Part shown: positions 1 through 10,000 of the stretch, one piece after another
Position numbering within the stretch: the stretch's first letter is position 1
Layout: each line of letters begins with the position of its first letter
Source of the DNA: Defluviitaleaceae bacterium
Lineage (GTDB): Bacteria > Bacillota > Clostridia > Lachnospirales > UBA5962
Direction: 5' to 3'
Assembly: GCA_009779915.1 (NCBI GenBank)
Contig: WRBA01000012.1
Location: 17,373-81,372 of the forward strand
DNA length: 64,000 nucleotides
Program-made: the position numbers and the translations under genes
The notes under the pieces: generated by a model
What the model was told of the DNA's origin: nothing
Seen by the model: the letters and a program-made list of their open reading frames with translations, nothing else
The model's database searches: none

Positions 1-3000
1 GATAATTTAGAAAAAGTTGAAGAAATGATAAATCCTTCTATTAATGTTAATGTTAATGTTGAAACTTTCATGGCTCGCGGAGTTATGAGTACTTTTAGCG
101 GCGGGGCTGACCTTTTTGTCGGAAACTTTAGCGAAGACGCGGAAGGCAGAATTTATCACGAAGCTGTTAATCCATTCCCTATACTTGCATCAGCGGCTTC
201 TTCCAATGGCAATGAAATGGAAAATGCTGAAGAGGATTTATTTACGGGCTTTAGTGGGGATGTAGTTTTTGCTGTAGTCCATCCTGACAGCGCAGAGCAG
301 TTTGTAAGCGAAACGGAAGAGTTAATAATAACCTTTGGCGGCGAAATAATGATGCCTCTTGGCGGCAGTGTTTTTACAGGTAATACTTTTGCCGCTCTTC
401 AAGCGCATATAAATGGTTTGGGAGCAGGTACTCATACAGTAAGGCTTTCTTCTGAAAGCATAATCAATACAGCACTCAGTGGATTTGGTGCAATTACAAT
501 TGCTAATAATCAACATATAACCCTGCATTCTGATAGAGCGAATCCTTTAGATACTGTTGTGCTTATTCAACATGCACCGGCCAGGCATTTTATAGTACAG
601 CCGGCGGCGTCCCTAACAATAGCAGGCATGGATGCTGACAGATACGGCAGCGGCGGAAACTATGTAGGCTTTAGAATAATCCTTGCAAGCCCTGAAAACA
701 GAACTACTAACGGCGGCGGCGTGGAAGTTAGAAACAATGCCACCCTTACAATGAGCAACGCTTCAATCATAGGAAGCCTTGCTAATCATGGCGGCGGCGT
801 GTATGTTGCAGGCAGCAGTAATCTAAGCAATAACGGTACACTTACACTTGGAACAGGGGCGCATATTTCTCACAATACTGCTATGTCCGGTGGTGGCGTG
901 TTCTTGGGTAATCATGCAGCTTTAACAACCTCAAGCTCAACTGACGCAGCCCATACAGGGGCAGTTATGCTTGACTCCAACAGATCCTGGAGCGACGGCG
1001 GTGCTATATTTGCCGCCGGCTATAATACGGTAGTTTTAGGTCCGAGAACGGATATAAGGCGTAATGCGGCTTCCGTAAACGGCGGCGGTTTATCAATGCT
1101 CAGCGGAAATCTTACTGTAGAGAGACTGGTAACTATAGGCGGCACCGGCTCACCGGGACCTCATGCACCAAATAGAACAAATGCCGGTAATGTAGCAGAA
1201 TTTGGCATAGGCGGCGGGCTGCATCTTGCAGAAGGCACCATTGCATCAATAGGTACCGGCGGCGGGCATATTACATGGGTTTCTCATAATGAATCAAGTG
1301 GCAACGGCGGCGGTATTGCAGTAGTTGGGTTCACTCAACTTGGCGGCTCCGCCATACTCAGACCTTCCGCTTTAACAATAAACCCAATTACTATAATAGA
1401 ACACAATGAGTCAACCTTAGGTAGCGGCGGCGGTGTATATATTAATAACCAAGGTTTTGCGTGGACTTTAGAACGGGCTCACTTAATATTACAGGGCGGT
1501 TCACTAAGCGCAATCCGAAACAACCGCTCTTACAGCGGCGGCGGGGGTATATTTGCTACTAATCTTTGGGCTCCAATGGTCATGGGCATGGATCTTGGAG
1601 ATGCGTCTGACGACTTTATTCTGCCTCAGCCATTATGGGGTACCCAAACCAGCCATTATGCTGTAATAATGCATTCGGGCAATGTAATAGGCAACCAAAC
1701 AACAACAGGCAACTTTATGCGCGGGATTAACGCGGGAGGCGGTATACTTTTTGAACACGGCGCATTATTTGATATGCGCGGCGGTATGATTGCCGATAAT
1801 ATTGTTGGTCAGCAAGGGGTGACGGGATTTATGACGCATATGGGCGGTGGTGTTAGTTTATCATCCTGCCCTATGAGTTATCCAAATTTAATGTCCGGAG
1901 GTACTATAGGCAGAGTAAATGATACAATAAGAGGCAACACAGTATTTATGGCTAACAGCACTCAATGGGGATTGGGTCAAGTTTTTGAGAACATGAGCTT
2001 AGGCGGCGGTGTAGCAATGCCTGAACTTGGTACTATATTTAACTTTACCGGCGGCGAAATTTCCGATAACATGGCTATGTTTGGCGGCGGTATATATGTA
2101 GGGCGAGAAACTGTGCTTAATATGGGCGGTTCTGCCAGGATAAATGAAAATATTGCTAATACTACGAGAACATTCTCTCAATTACAGCAGCTGACCGGCT
2201 TAGGCGGTGGTGTGTATATAGGATTCCGTATGCCTAATATGGGGACTAACCCCGGTAGATTTAATATGAACGGCGGCGTTATCGAAGGAAACATAGCAGG
2301 TTCAGGCGGCGGCATTCATGCGGGAGATAGTACAATATTTAATCTTAGCACAGACAATATAATCAGAATCAGGAGCAATGTAGCTAATCATCACGGCGGC
2401 GGAGTGTATGCGACAAACGGCGCGCAGTTCATTATGGGCGGTAATGCGGCGGTGATTGGGGATGCGAACCGCACCTTAGGCAACTTCGCCGGCGGCAGCG
2501 GTGCAGGAGTAGCCATAAGCAATGGTGCTATATTCAACATGGCTAATGGTACAATACTGGGCAATGGACTCCGCGAAAACGTAATTTGGAATAATATAAG
2601 CAGTGCTCAGCCTGTAGTTAGAACCGGCATTGGCGGCGGCGTAGCTTTAATAAATACTAATTTTACTATGACCGGCGGTACTATTGACCAAAACACTGCG
2701 GCTTTTGGCGGCGGGGTTGCGTTACCCGGTTCGGATGGTTCTGGCGGGTCTTCTCTGTTTACTATGCATGACGGAATAATTGGAAATGTGGACCCTATCG
2801 GCAATTTATACGGCAATGAAACCCCGCATGGTCCCGGCAATACCGGTCCGGGCGGCGGCGTGTTTGTAGGCAGCAGCAATACTTTCACATTTAATGGCGG
2901 CGCAATAGCCAATAACAGGGCTGAAGTAGGCGGCGGCGTATATGTACAAAACGGTAATTTTAACATGACAAGTGCCAGTGCAGTTATTCACCATAACCGT

Positions 3001-5673
3001 ACCAGAAGTTCTCAGGTAAGCAATGAATCCACTACTGCCTACACCGGCTCTGGCGGCGGCGTACATGTGAACAGCGGTACATTTACTATGTTAAATGGGC
3101 GTATAAGCGGCAATGTGGCTTGGCCTTCTGGCGGAGTTGGCGGCGGAGGCGGCGTGTTGCTTAGAAATACGGCGGTATTCAACATGAGCGGCGGTATTAT
3201 TGGCGGTGAAAGTATAAGTTACAGAAATACATTTGAAGCCAATTCAGGAGCCGGCGCAGGTGTTTTTGCAATGAGCGGAACCACTTTTGAAATGTCCGGT
3301 AATGCGGCTGTTATGTTTAATGATGTTCAGAATCCGGGTCAGCTTACCCACACCAGTAATGCGAACAACAGCAATGCCGGCGGGGTTGCTGTTGGCGGTA
3401 CCTTTATAATGCGTGACAGTGCCCATGTTTCACATAACCGCGGCGGTACTGCAGGCGGCGGGGTGGATGTAAGCGGCACTGCAGCTAACTTTACAATGTA
3501 TAACGGTACTATTGAAGCAAATATAGTTAATCAAGGCGGTTCAGGCGGCGGAGGTGTAAATATAAGCGGCGGCGGTACTTTTACAATGCACAATGGTTCT
3601 ATAATTAACCATGTCCAAAGCCGTGTTGGAACCGATACACTTGCACCTGTCAATAGGATACCACATGCCGGCGGTGTAAGAATAACGGGCAACAATTCCC
3701 GCTTTATCATGCATGACGGTACAATAAGCGGAAATATAGTAAGAGGTACCGGCGGCGGCGTACAAGTTATTGGTCACGCAAACGCGAGATTTTATATGCA
3801 CGGCGGCATAATATCCGGTAACTTATCAGTGCAGAACGCTGGCGGACAAATAGCAGATGGTCTTTCAGGCGGCGGCGTAGCCGTTATACAAGGCGTATTC
3901 ACTATGAATCCACAAGGCAGCGGCAATCCAACAATTTACAATAATAGTGTAGGCGGTGCTGATGCTGCCGGCAACCCAATCGGCGGCAACGGCGGCGGTG
4001 TGCTGGTACGAGGCGCAACTTTCAATATGGCAGGCGGCTTGATTGAAAACAATTCTGCCATAAACGGCGGCGGCATAATAATCCAAGGGACCGCAATCCC
4101 TTCTACAGTAACCATAAACGGTACAATAACCGGCAACAACGCTATCGGTCAGCTTGGAAACATTAACACCGGCAGAGGCGGCGGTATAGCAGTAACCAGC
4201 CCTGCAAACCTAACTCTCGGTATACACGCCAGAATAGGCGGCTTAGGCAGTAATGAGCCAAACACAGCTTGGATGGGCGGCGGCTTGTATATAGCTGATA
4301 CAGGTACAGCTTTAACGACGCTTAGGATGGAAGGCAGCTCAATGGTGGAAGGTAATATAGCCGATGCAAATAATTATGCCGGCGGTTCAGGCACTAATTT
4401 TGGCGGGCGCGGCGGCGGTATGTTTATAAGAAATACTAATTTGATACTTACGGCTGAAAACACTGGAATAAACAGCAATACAGCGACCGTCAGCGGTGGC
4501 GGTATGTATGTAACAGGCAATAATACCAGAGTGACTATTGGTACTCCGGTGGTTCCCCCCGGGTCTATGGGGCAAGGCATTACCCATATGGGCAGCTTGA
4601 ACATTACCGCAAATGATGCCCGTTATGGCGGCGGTGTGCATATATCATCCTCCCAAGGCGCGCCGCATACATTTAGTATGCCTGGCCGGACTTATATTGA
4701 TGGCAATAGAGCTCGCTACGGTGCCGGCTTATATGCTGATAGTCCCGGATTAAATATTGTAATAGCCGGCGGTTGTCACCATGTTACAACACGTATAACA
4801 GAGAATATAGCTGTTTATAATGGCGGCGGTATGTTTATATCAAACAGTGTTGGGTTGGTTGAAATGCGATATAATGTTGAGGTAACCGGTAATCAAGCTC
4901 GTTACGGCGGCGGTATTTTTGTAGATGGTGAGATGGATGATTTAGCTATATTGCAAATGAGCAACGGCACTTGGGAACCTGAACAAAGTGGAGGCACCCA
5001 TGAAGGCATAAGGTTTACCGGCGGAATATTTGGCGGCGGCAGCAACGCAGCTACAACCGGTGCGCGCAACTATGGTATGGCAGCCGGTATAAACGGATTT
5101 CCAAATATTACCTGGGCCGGAGTAAACAGCTTAGGCGGTATAAAAAATACAAATGAAGCCCTTGCCGGCACAAATGTTCACGTGATTAACAATTATGATA
5201 TATTCCTTACAGGTTTCCCGGAGTCTCTAAGCTTGTCAGCAAACAATTTGGAATTTGGCACGCATACCCTTGCTCCAATTGGCAATACAACACCGATTGA
5301 ACTTGAGGACGCCGCCGACTCGACTCAATTAACAGCCGTAGGCTTTACTGTTGTAAACGGCAATCATCACAGCGATTGGAGAGTTGAAGTAAGCGCAGGA
5401 CCTATCATATCAGGTGGGGAAACTTTACTGGCAAGGTCTCTTAGGGCAGGTACTGCATCTTTATTTAACCCTGCAACAGGGCTTCCTGTATCCCAGCCTG
5501 TATGGGATCATAACGATATTCCGGCTATTACAGGCGGTGCTAACCACGCAGTAACATGGGGCGATTTGGATGATATAAATAACGGCTTTGTAGTACAATT
5601 TGCATCTAACGATATCATATCAACAGGTAGATATCAAGCCGCCCTTTATTGGACTATTGTAATAGGACCGTAA
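1..5673 (+). CDS. Giant Gly-rich beta-helix surface protein with WxL-like C-terminus (5' end outside window)
   Basis: Reads open from base 1 in the same frame, so the ATG at 25 is probably internal. No signal peptide is visible and the true start lies upstream. At least 1882 residues are present. Most of the protein is dozens of imperfect repeats of about 20-30 residues with a GGG(V/I) turn and N-M-x-G-G / I-x-x-N segments, the pattern of right-handed parallel beta-helix (Pmp-like) surface proteins. The last ~157 residues (from about residue 1726) differ. They contain LEFGTHT, then DWRVEVSAGP (Trp ~1785) and end in YWTIVIGP, which resembles the two-motif WxL domain that binds peptidoglycan in low-GC Gram-positives. 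There is no LPXTG motif. The likely role is a cell-wall-attached adhesin or stalk. The repeat fold is well supported; the WxL assignment is inference from motif spacing. Confidence 0.8.
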   Translation, partial: DNLEKVEEMINPSINVNVNVETFMARGVMSTFSGGADLFVGNFSEDAEGRIYHEAVNPFPILASAASSNGNEMENAEEDLFTGFSGDVVFAVVHPDSAEQFVSETEELIITFGGEIMMPLGGSVFTGNTFAALQAHINGLGAGTHTVRLSSESIINTALSGFGAITIANNQHITLHSDRANPLDTVVLIQHAPARHFIVQPAASLTIAGMDADRYGSGGNYVGFRIILASPENRTTNGGGVEVRNNATLTMSNASIIGSLANHGGGVYVAGSSNLSNNGTLTLGTGAHISHNTAMSGGGVFLGNHAALTTSSSTDAAHTGAVMLDSNRSWSDGGAIFAAGYNTVVLGPRTDIRRNAASVNGGGLSMLSGNLTVERLVTIGGTGSPGPHAPNRTNAGNVAEFGIGGGLHLAEGTIASIGTGGGHITWVSHNESSGNGGGIAVVGFTQLGGSAILRPSALTINPITIIEHNESTLGSGGGVYINNQGFAWTLERAHLILQGGSLSAIRNNRSYSGGGGIFATNLWAPMVMGMDLGDASDDFILPQPLWGTQTSHYAVIMHSGNVIGNQTTTGNFMRGINAGGGILFEHGALFDMRGGMIADNIVGQQGVTGFMTHMGGGVSLSSCPMSYPNLMSGGTIGRVNDTIRGNTVFMANSTQWGLGQVFENMSLGGGVAMPELGTIFNFTGGEISDNMAMFGGGIYVGRETVLNMGGSARINENIANTTRTFSQLQQLTGLGGGVYIGFRMPNMGTNPGRFNMNGGVIEGNIAGSGGGIHAGDSTIFNLSTDNIIRIRSNVANHHGGGVYATNGAQFIMGGNAAVIGDANRTLGNFAGGSGAGVAISNGAIFNMANGTILGNGLRENVIWNNISSAQPVVRTGIGGGVALINTNFTMTGGTIDQNTAAFGGGVALPGSDGSGGSSLFTMHDGIIGNVDPIGNLYGNETPHGPGNTGPGGGVFVGSSNTFTFNGGAIANNRAEVGGGVYVQNGNFNMTSASAVIHHNRTRSSQVSNESTTAYTGSGGGVHVNSGTFTMLNGRISGNVAWPSGGVGGGGGVLLRNTAVFNMSGGIIGGESISYRNTFEANSGAGAGVFAMSGTTFEMSGNAAVMFNDVQNPGQLTHTSNANNSNAGGVAVGGTFIMRDSAHVSHNRGGTAGGGVDVSGTAANFTMYNGTIEANIVNQGGSGGGGVNISGGGTFTMHNGSIINHVQSRVGTDTLAPVNRIPHAGGVRITGNNSRFIMHDGTISGNIVRGTGGGVQVIGHANARFYMHGGIISGNLSVQNAGGQIADGLSGGGVAVIQGVFTMNPQGSGNPTIYNNSVGGADAAGNPIGGNGGGVLVRGATFNMAGGLIENNSAINGGGIIIQGTAIPSTVTINGTITGNNAIGQLGNINTGRGGGIAVTSPANLTLGIHARIGGLGSNEPNTAWMGGGLYIADTGTALTTLRMEGSSMVEGNIADANNYAGGSGTNFGGRGGGMFIRNTNLILTAENTGINSNTATVSGGGMYVTGNNTRVTIGTPVVPPGSMGQGITHMGSLNITANDARYGGGVHISSSQGAPHTFSMPGRTYIDGNRARYGAGLYADSPGLNIVIAGGCHHVTTRITENIAVYNGGGMFISNSVGLVEMRYNVEVTGNQARYGGGIFVDGEMDDLAILQMSNGTWEPEQSGGTHEGIRFTGGIFGGGSNAATTGARNYGMAAGINGFPNITWAGVNSLGGIKNTNEALAGTNVHVINNYDIFLTGFPESLSLSANNLEFGTHTLAPIGNTTPIELEDAADSTQLTAVGFTVVNGNHHSDWRVEVSAGPIISGGETLLARSLRAGTASLFNPATGLPVSQPVWDHNDIPAITGGANHAVTWGDLDDINNGFVVQFASNDIISTGRYQAALYWTIVIGP

Positions 5674-5687
5674 TAGAGCAATAAAAC

Positions 5688-5728
5688 TAAAACCCCCATT
5701 GCAGGATTATCTCTTGCAATGGGGGTTT
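5688..5728 (+). terminator. Rho-independent terminator after the beta-helix gene
   Basis: A perfect 13-bp stem (5691-5703 with 5715-5727, core CCCCCATTGCA) is followed by a short T run. It lies 17 nt after the stop codon. It also marks the edge of the broken Rhs fragment on the other strand. Confidence 0.85.
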
Positions 5729-5734
5729 ATGATA

Positions 5735-5876
5735 TTCACGCTCTTGGATATCCGCATACCGTCGACTCTGTAGGCATACTCTGCACGCAGTCCCGGTTGG
5801 TCTATACGTATCAGGCGGTTGTTTAGGTTGTAGGTGTAGTTTGTTACTGTGGTTTCATTGTTCTGCACAACATAAA
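5735..5876 (-). pseudogene. Rhs/YD-repeat core fragment, chimeric remnant
   Basis: On the minus strand this stretch still translates as Rhs core (NNETTVTNYTYNLNNRL, then IRIDQPGLRAEYAYR and DGMRISKSVN) without start or full length. Bases ~5740-5820 are about 94% identical by eye to 8221-8302 of the intact Rhs gene. Bases ~5820-5876 instead match 8706-8768, so about 400 bp present in the intact gene is missing between the two parts. It sits just after the 213-residue minus-strand gene and stops at the terminator of the convergent beta-helix gene. This is what a recombined or decayed Rhs tip cassette would leave behind. Confidence 0.8.
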
Positions 5877-5879
5877 CAC

Positions 5880-6521
5880 TCAAATAAACGAGCCAAAAAA
5901 ATCAAATACATAATCCTTAGTGTTAATATAGTTAAAATTGGTAAACTTATGTTCTTCACAAAAATCTATGAATTTTTGTGAAGCATATACAGAGCCTCCC
6001 ATTTCATACAGATGAAAAATATCTTCACCACCCCAATTGGTATCATCAATGTAGATACCTCTTATTTCGTTTTTTGTATTCCTAAATGGGTTACATAACG
6101 TACACCACCCTTCGTGTGGATTCCCTCTTACAACTGATTTTTCTATATCAACTCCTGCATAGCTGTACTCTAATTCAAGAGCGTAATATTGAGGCGGTTT
6201 GGGCGAACCCTTGTGCATATACCTCACTTTAGCTATTTCAACAGGGATAAATGCCTTTACGCCTTTTAAATCGGACTGTTCATATGCGGTTTTAACTTTT
6301 TCTGAAAACAGGTATCTTTGACCAGATACAAAATCTCCATACCTTGGCTTTGATAATATCACCCTTCTGGGCTCAAGCCAGTACAAAGCTCCAATCGGTG
6401 CGCTACATTTTGAACACTTAAAGCCTGTATCAGCATAATTATTGGTATTGATTGGAAGATCGCAAAAGGCAAATGGAAAGTCTCCAAAGTCGATTGTTTC
6501 TAATCTGTAAAACTCCCTCAT
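5880..6521 (-). CDS. Double-CxxC protein, candidate immunity protein of the Rhs locus
   Basis: The 213-residue soluble protein has two CxxC pairs, KCSKC near residue 36 and WCTLC near 140, suggesting one metal-binding site. Other visible segments are LFSEKVKTAYE, FIPVEIAKV and a C-terminal ASQKFIDF block. The overall plan, a CxxC pair then an SEK/PVE segment then a second CxxC, resembles double-CxxC immunity proteins (SitI6 type) found beside polymorphic toxins, but no family is certain. It has no signal peptide, as expected for a cytoplasmic immunity protein. It is the last intact gene of the minus-strand Rhs locus and is followed directly by an Rhs fragment, so it may be immunity for a toxin tip that has been lost rather than for the present Rhs protein. 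The SD is weak. Confidence 0.55.
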   Translation of the reverse strand: MREFYRLETIDFGDFPFAFCDLPINTNNYADTGFKCSKCSAPIGALYWLEPRRVILSKPRYGDFVSGQRYLFSEKVKTAYEQSDLKGVKAFIPVEIAKVRYMHKGSPKPPQYYALELEYSYAGVDIEKSVVRGNPHEGWCTLCNPFRNTKNEIRGIYIDDTNWGGEDIFHLYEMGGSVYASQKFIDFCEEHKFTNFNYINTKDYVFDFFGSFI

Positions 6522-6576
6522 CTAAAAACTCACACCCCCAAACCGATTAATCATGTCTGTGGTGCTATAAATCCAG

Positions 6577-7002
6577 TTAGTTTAATAGCATCTCTATTAA
6601 GAATATAATAAATATAATAACTAAATGGCACAAACAAACATAAATATTGTAATTATCTTGTGTACTTTTATCCCTAACTATAATAATTTTGTCGGTATAT
6701 TCTTCAGAAAAGATTATTGCTATTTCGTCTCCAACTTTACCAGGACTAACACCAAAACGTCCTACAGCTGGCATTTCATAGCGTTTTTCTGCATAGTAAA
6801 ATTCTACAATTGGGACATACTCTGGTATTATTGCTGAATACCTGAAATTAAAATATACCCTTTTACAACTCATCAGACGTCCAAAGCCTTCAATGCCTGT
6901 TTTTCTGATTTTATTATAAATAGCTCGAGTATAAACAACAGATGTAAATTCAAAAACAATGAATAGTGATAACAGCATGATTGCACCAATAATATAATCC
7001 AT
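6577..7002 (-). CDS. DUF3592-like two-TM membrane protein, candidate immunity gene
   Basis: The 141-residue protein has an N-terminal membrane helix (residues ~3-24), a beta-rich middle with PIVEFYYAEKRYEMPA and KVGDEIAIIF, and a C-terminal hydrophobic helix (~120-140). The middle segment resembles DUF3592 (a PxVEF strand followed by a GDxVxI turn). The gene begins 42 nt after the Rhs stop codon with a GAGGT ribosome site, the position of the cognate immunity gene in Rhs/WapA-type loci. A membrane-bound immunity protein would fit a toxin acting at or on the membrane. This role is inferred from position alone. Confidence 0.55.
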   Translation of the reverse strand: MDYIIGAIMLLSLFIVFEFTSVVYTRAIYNKIRKTGIEGFGRLMSCKRVYFNFRYSAIIPEYVPIVEFYYAEKRYEMPAVGRFGVSPGKVGDEIAIIFSEEYTDKIIIVRDKSTQDNYNIYVCLCHLVIIFIIFLIEMLLN

Positions 7003-7044
7003 ATTGTTACCTCACTTTATATTATATAGATATATATATAATTT

Positions 7045-10000
7045 TTACTGCCTTCGGAGCCTAGTCATAAGTGCATTATTTGCACTATTAAAATCATCAA
7101 CAGTCCAATTTGAAGGACTTACTCTAGCTCGTTGTCTAAAAATCTGAGAACGAATTGATTCCTCCATCCTGTATAACTCCAAATCTCTTAAAAACTGAGA
7201 ACCGCTAAAGTTGCCATGCATTATCCCATACTGTGTTGTAAAGAAAAAATAATCCGGGTTATTCATAATAATATTATCAAATCTAGCTATTTGATTTGTT
7301 AAGCTTGTTAAGTCAGAAAAACGATTGTTAACGTTATGTACCTCCATTAAGCCCATAATAGTGTTACTATGACCCAATCTATCATTTGCCATTCCCGCGG
7401 TAAAAAGAGATGAAGCAATTGCTCCTCCCCTTGAGGAGGTTACCAGATTGGTGCCTCGAGCAAACCCATACATACCTGCATCCATAATGAGGTCTGCACC
7501 AGGAGATGGAGACCAGGCAAACCCAGAACCAGCTCTCCCCCAGCTTGCTTCCCCAACTACAGTAGCACTTGGGTTAGGTGCCCGCTGTATTTGATTAGTT
7601 ATAGTACCACCAATAGGCAGTATCGACATGACTGTATTCAAAGCCATATTGATACTGTTAAATGGTCTTATGCTGAATATGCCGCTAGAACTTTGCATTA
7701 TGAAGAACAATCCGCTTGGGTCAACAAATTTAATAGGATTGTTTCCGGCATAAACAAACAAATTTGCAGATTGTCTAATTGCATTAATATCTGGCATTGG
7801 CTGACCATTTAGAGTAGCAGGATTATCCCCAAATATCATATTGTGTACACCCCAGTGCGGGTCTTCGGTTATAAAACGCCCCGTAACTGGGTTGTAAAAC
7901 CTCGCTCTTAAATACACCAACCCCGATTCAATATCAAAATACTCCCCGCTAAACCGCCATGGGTTCGTATCCGCTTCATTGGACAAATGCTGCCTGTCTA
8001 ACTGGTTACCAAAAGCATCATACTCATAATCCCTCGTAACCCAGCCTATGGCATTGGTTATCTGCACAACATCGCCGCGTGCGTTAAACACGTAATACCC
8101 ATGTACCAAGCTACGTATCAGCCCAACCCCTCGGATGTAGGTGTCAATAATTGTCCCATCCGCCTCCACATCAGCGACGATATTAAGCCCATCCCATACA
8201 TGGCGGGTGATTATGCCGTTCACGGTCTTGGATATCCGCATACCGTCGGCTCTGTAGGCATACTCGGCACGCAGCCCCGGTCGGTCTATACGTATCAGGC
8301 GGTTAAACAGGTCGTAGGTGTATCTGCTTGAAAATGCACTGCCTGTAAAGGTCGTATCGCTGTCGTTGTTTAGCACCATCATTTGGATACTCGGCAGCGG
8401 TATATCCTGGCTGCTTATAGTGCCGGCTAACAGTTCATCAAGGTTATCATGGTCAGCTTGGGTCGCAAGCCTTGTTGTCAGCCGGGTTGTGCCGTCACTT
8501 CTTATTGTTCCCCTAAGTTCATCCTGTAAATGGGCAAAGTCCCTAAATACCGTCAATGAATGGACGTGCAGGTTAAGCCCCGCCTCGCCTGCTCCTACCC
8601 TTGGGCTTGTCCCGCTTGAGGTGGTTGCAAGCTGGTTGCCGTTAGGGTCATAGGTGAAGCCAGTCATGCGCTGTGAGCCGGTTTGTTGGTTATGCTCATG
8701 GATACGTGTTAAACGGTTGTTTAGGTCGTAGGTGTAGGCGGTAACCGTAGTTTCACCGTTCTCCACAACCGTTTTTGAAGCTCTGTTGCCTGCATTGTCG
8801 AAAGTAAAGCTTCGTGTAATAATTTCGCCGTTCGGTCTTTGCTCAATTTCGCTTACCAAACGGTTTTGATTGTCGTATACATAGGTCAATAGCCGCCCTG
8901 TATGGTCTATTATTGTCGCCTGATTACCGTCCAAGAAATATGTGTATGTATAAGATGAGATTATCCCTTGGTTATTACGGTTTACAAGGCTTGTCATAAG
9001 TCCTGCTTGGTTATAGGTGTAGGTTGTGGTTACGCCATTTACCATTTGTCTGGATATACGGTTGTTATTGCCGTCGTATTGGTAGATAGCCTCGCGAAGA
9101 CTGCCGCTGCTGACTGCCGTAAGGCGGCTTAGGCGGTCATATTCGTAAACTTGGTTTAAAATACGGTTACCGTTTACAAACAGTTCAAAGCCGGTGCGGC
9201 TGCCCAGTACATCGTAGGTGTACACACGTCTTGTGCCGTCTGATGTTGTTTCCTCCACAAGCCTGCCCAGGCTGTCATAGCGGTTAGTTGTAGTTTCGTT
9301 CTCATTTTCTGTTGAGATTAGCAAGCCATTCACGCTGAATGTTGTGCGTACCTGCTGAATAATCGTGCCGTCAGCACTTACGGCTCTCGTCTCTATTGGG
9401 CGGTTCATATTATCGTAAGTGGTGGTAAATACTGTACCGTTACGGTCTGTACGCCTTATGACATTGCCATTCCGGTCATGTTCAAATGTTTCTTCTTGAC
9501 CCATGGGGTCTATAGTGCGTATGAGATTGCCCCTATGGTCGTATTCGAAGCGGTTTATACGGCTGCCGCCTGCATTGCGGACAGAAGTTTGGCGCCCCAT
9601 ACGATCATAGGTAAACTCAACACGTTCACCTCCCGTTTCCGTCCGTATCAGGCGATTCATAGAATCGTAAGCGAATATATTCTCGATATAACGCGCTGCC
9701 TGCCCCGGGCGGTTTGCCGTGGTTCTCTCACTTATTATATTGCCGTTTAAATCATATGTGAAATGTTGGACACGGTAATGCCCACCTTCAAACGGGGTGC
9801 GGATTTCAGCCAAAAGTGAGCGGTTGTTATAGCTCATGCGGGCTATATTGCCTAATGCGTCCCTTGTGGAGATTGTGCGCCCAAGCCAGTCACTTTGTTC
9901 TTCCGTCCGGTAGTCTAAAGCGTTTTCAGTAATCAAATTTAGCCCAAGTGAGTTAAACTGATACGTAAAGCGAGTTGTGGCAGAGTGCCCAAGTGCTGCG

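Noticed and set aside
2607..4641. Several antisense frames rich in Pro or Ala in the beta-helix gene
   Set aside because: They arise from the GGC-rich codons on the coding strand; no ribosome sites, no family features.
700..5000. Regularly spaced GGCGGCGG units that could look like a CRISPR or tandem repeat array
   Set aside because: Spacing is irregular and in frame; they encode the GGG turns of the beta-helix protein.
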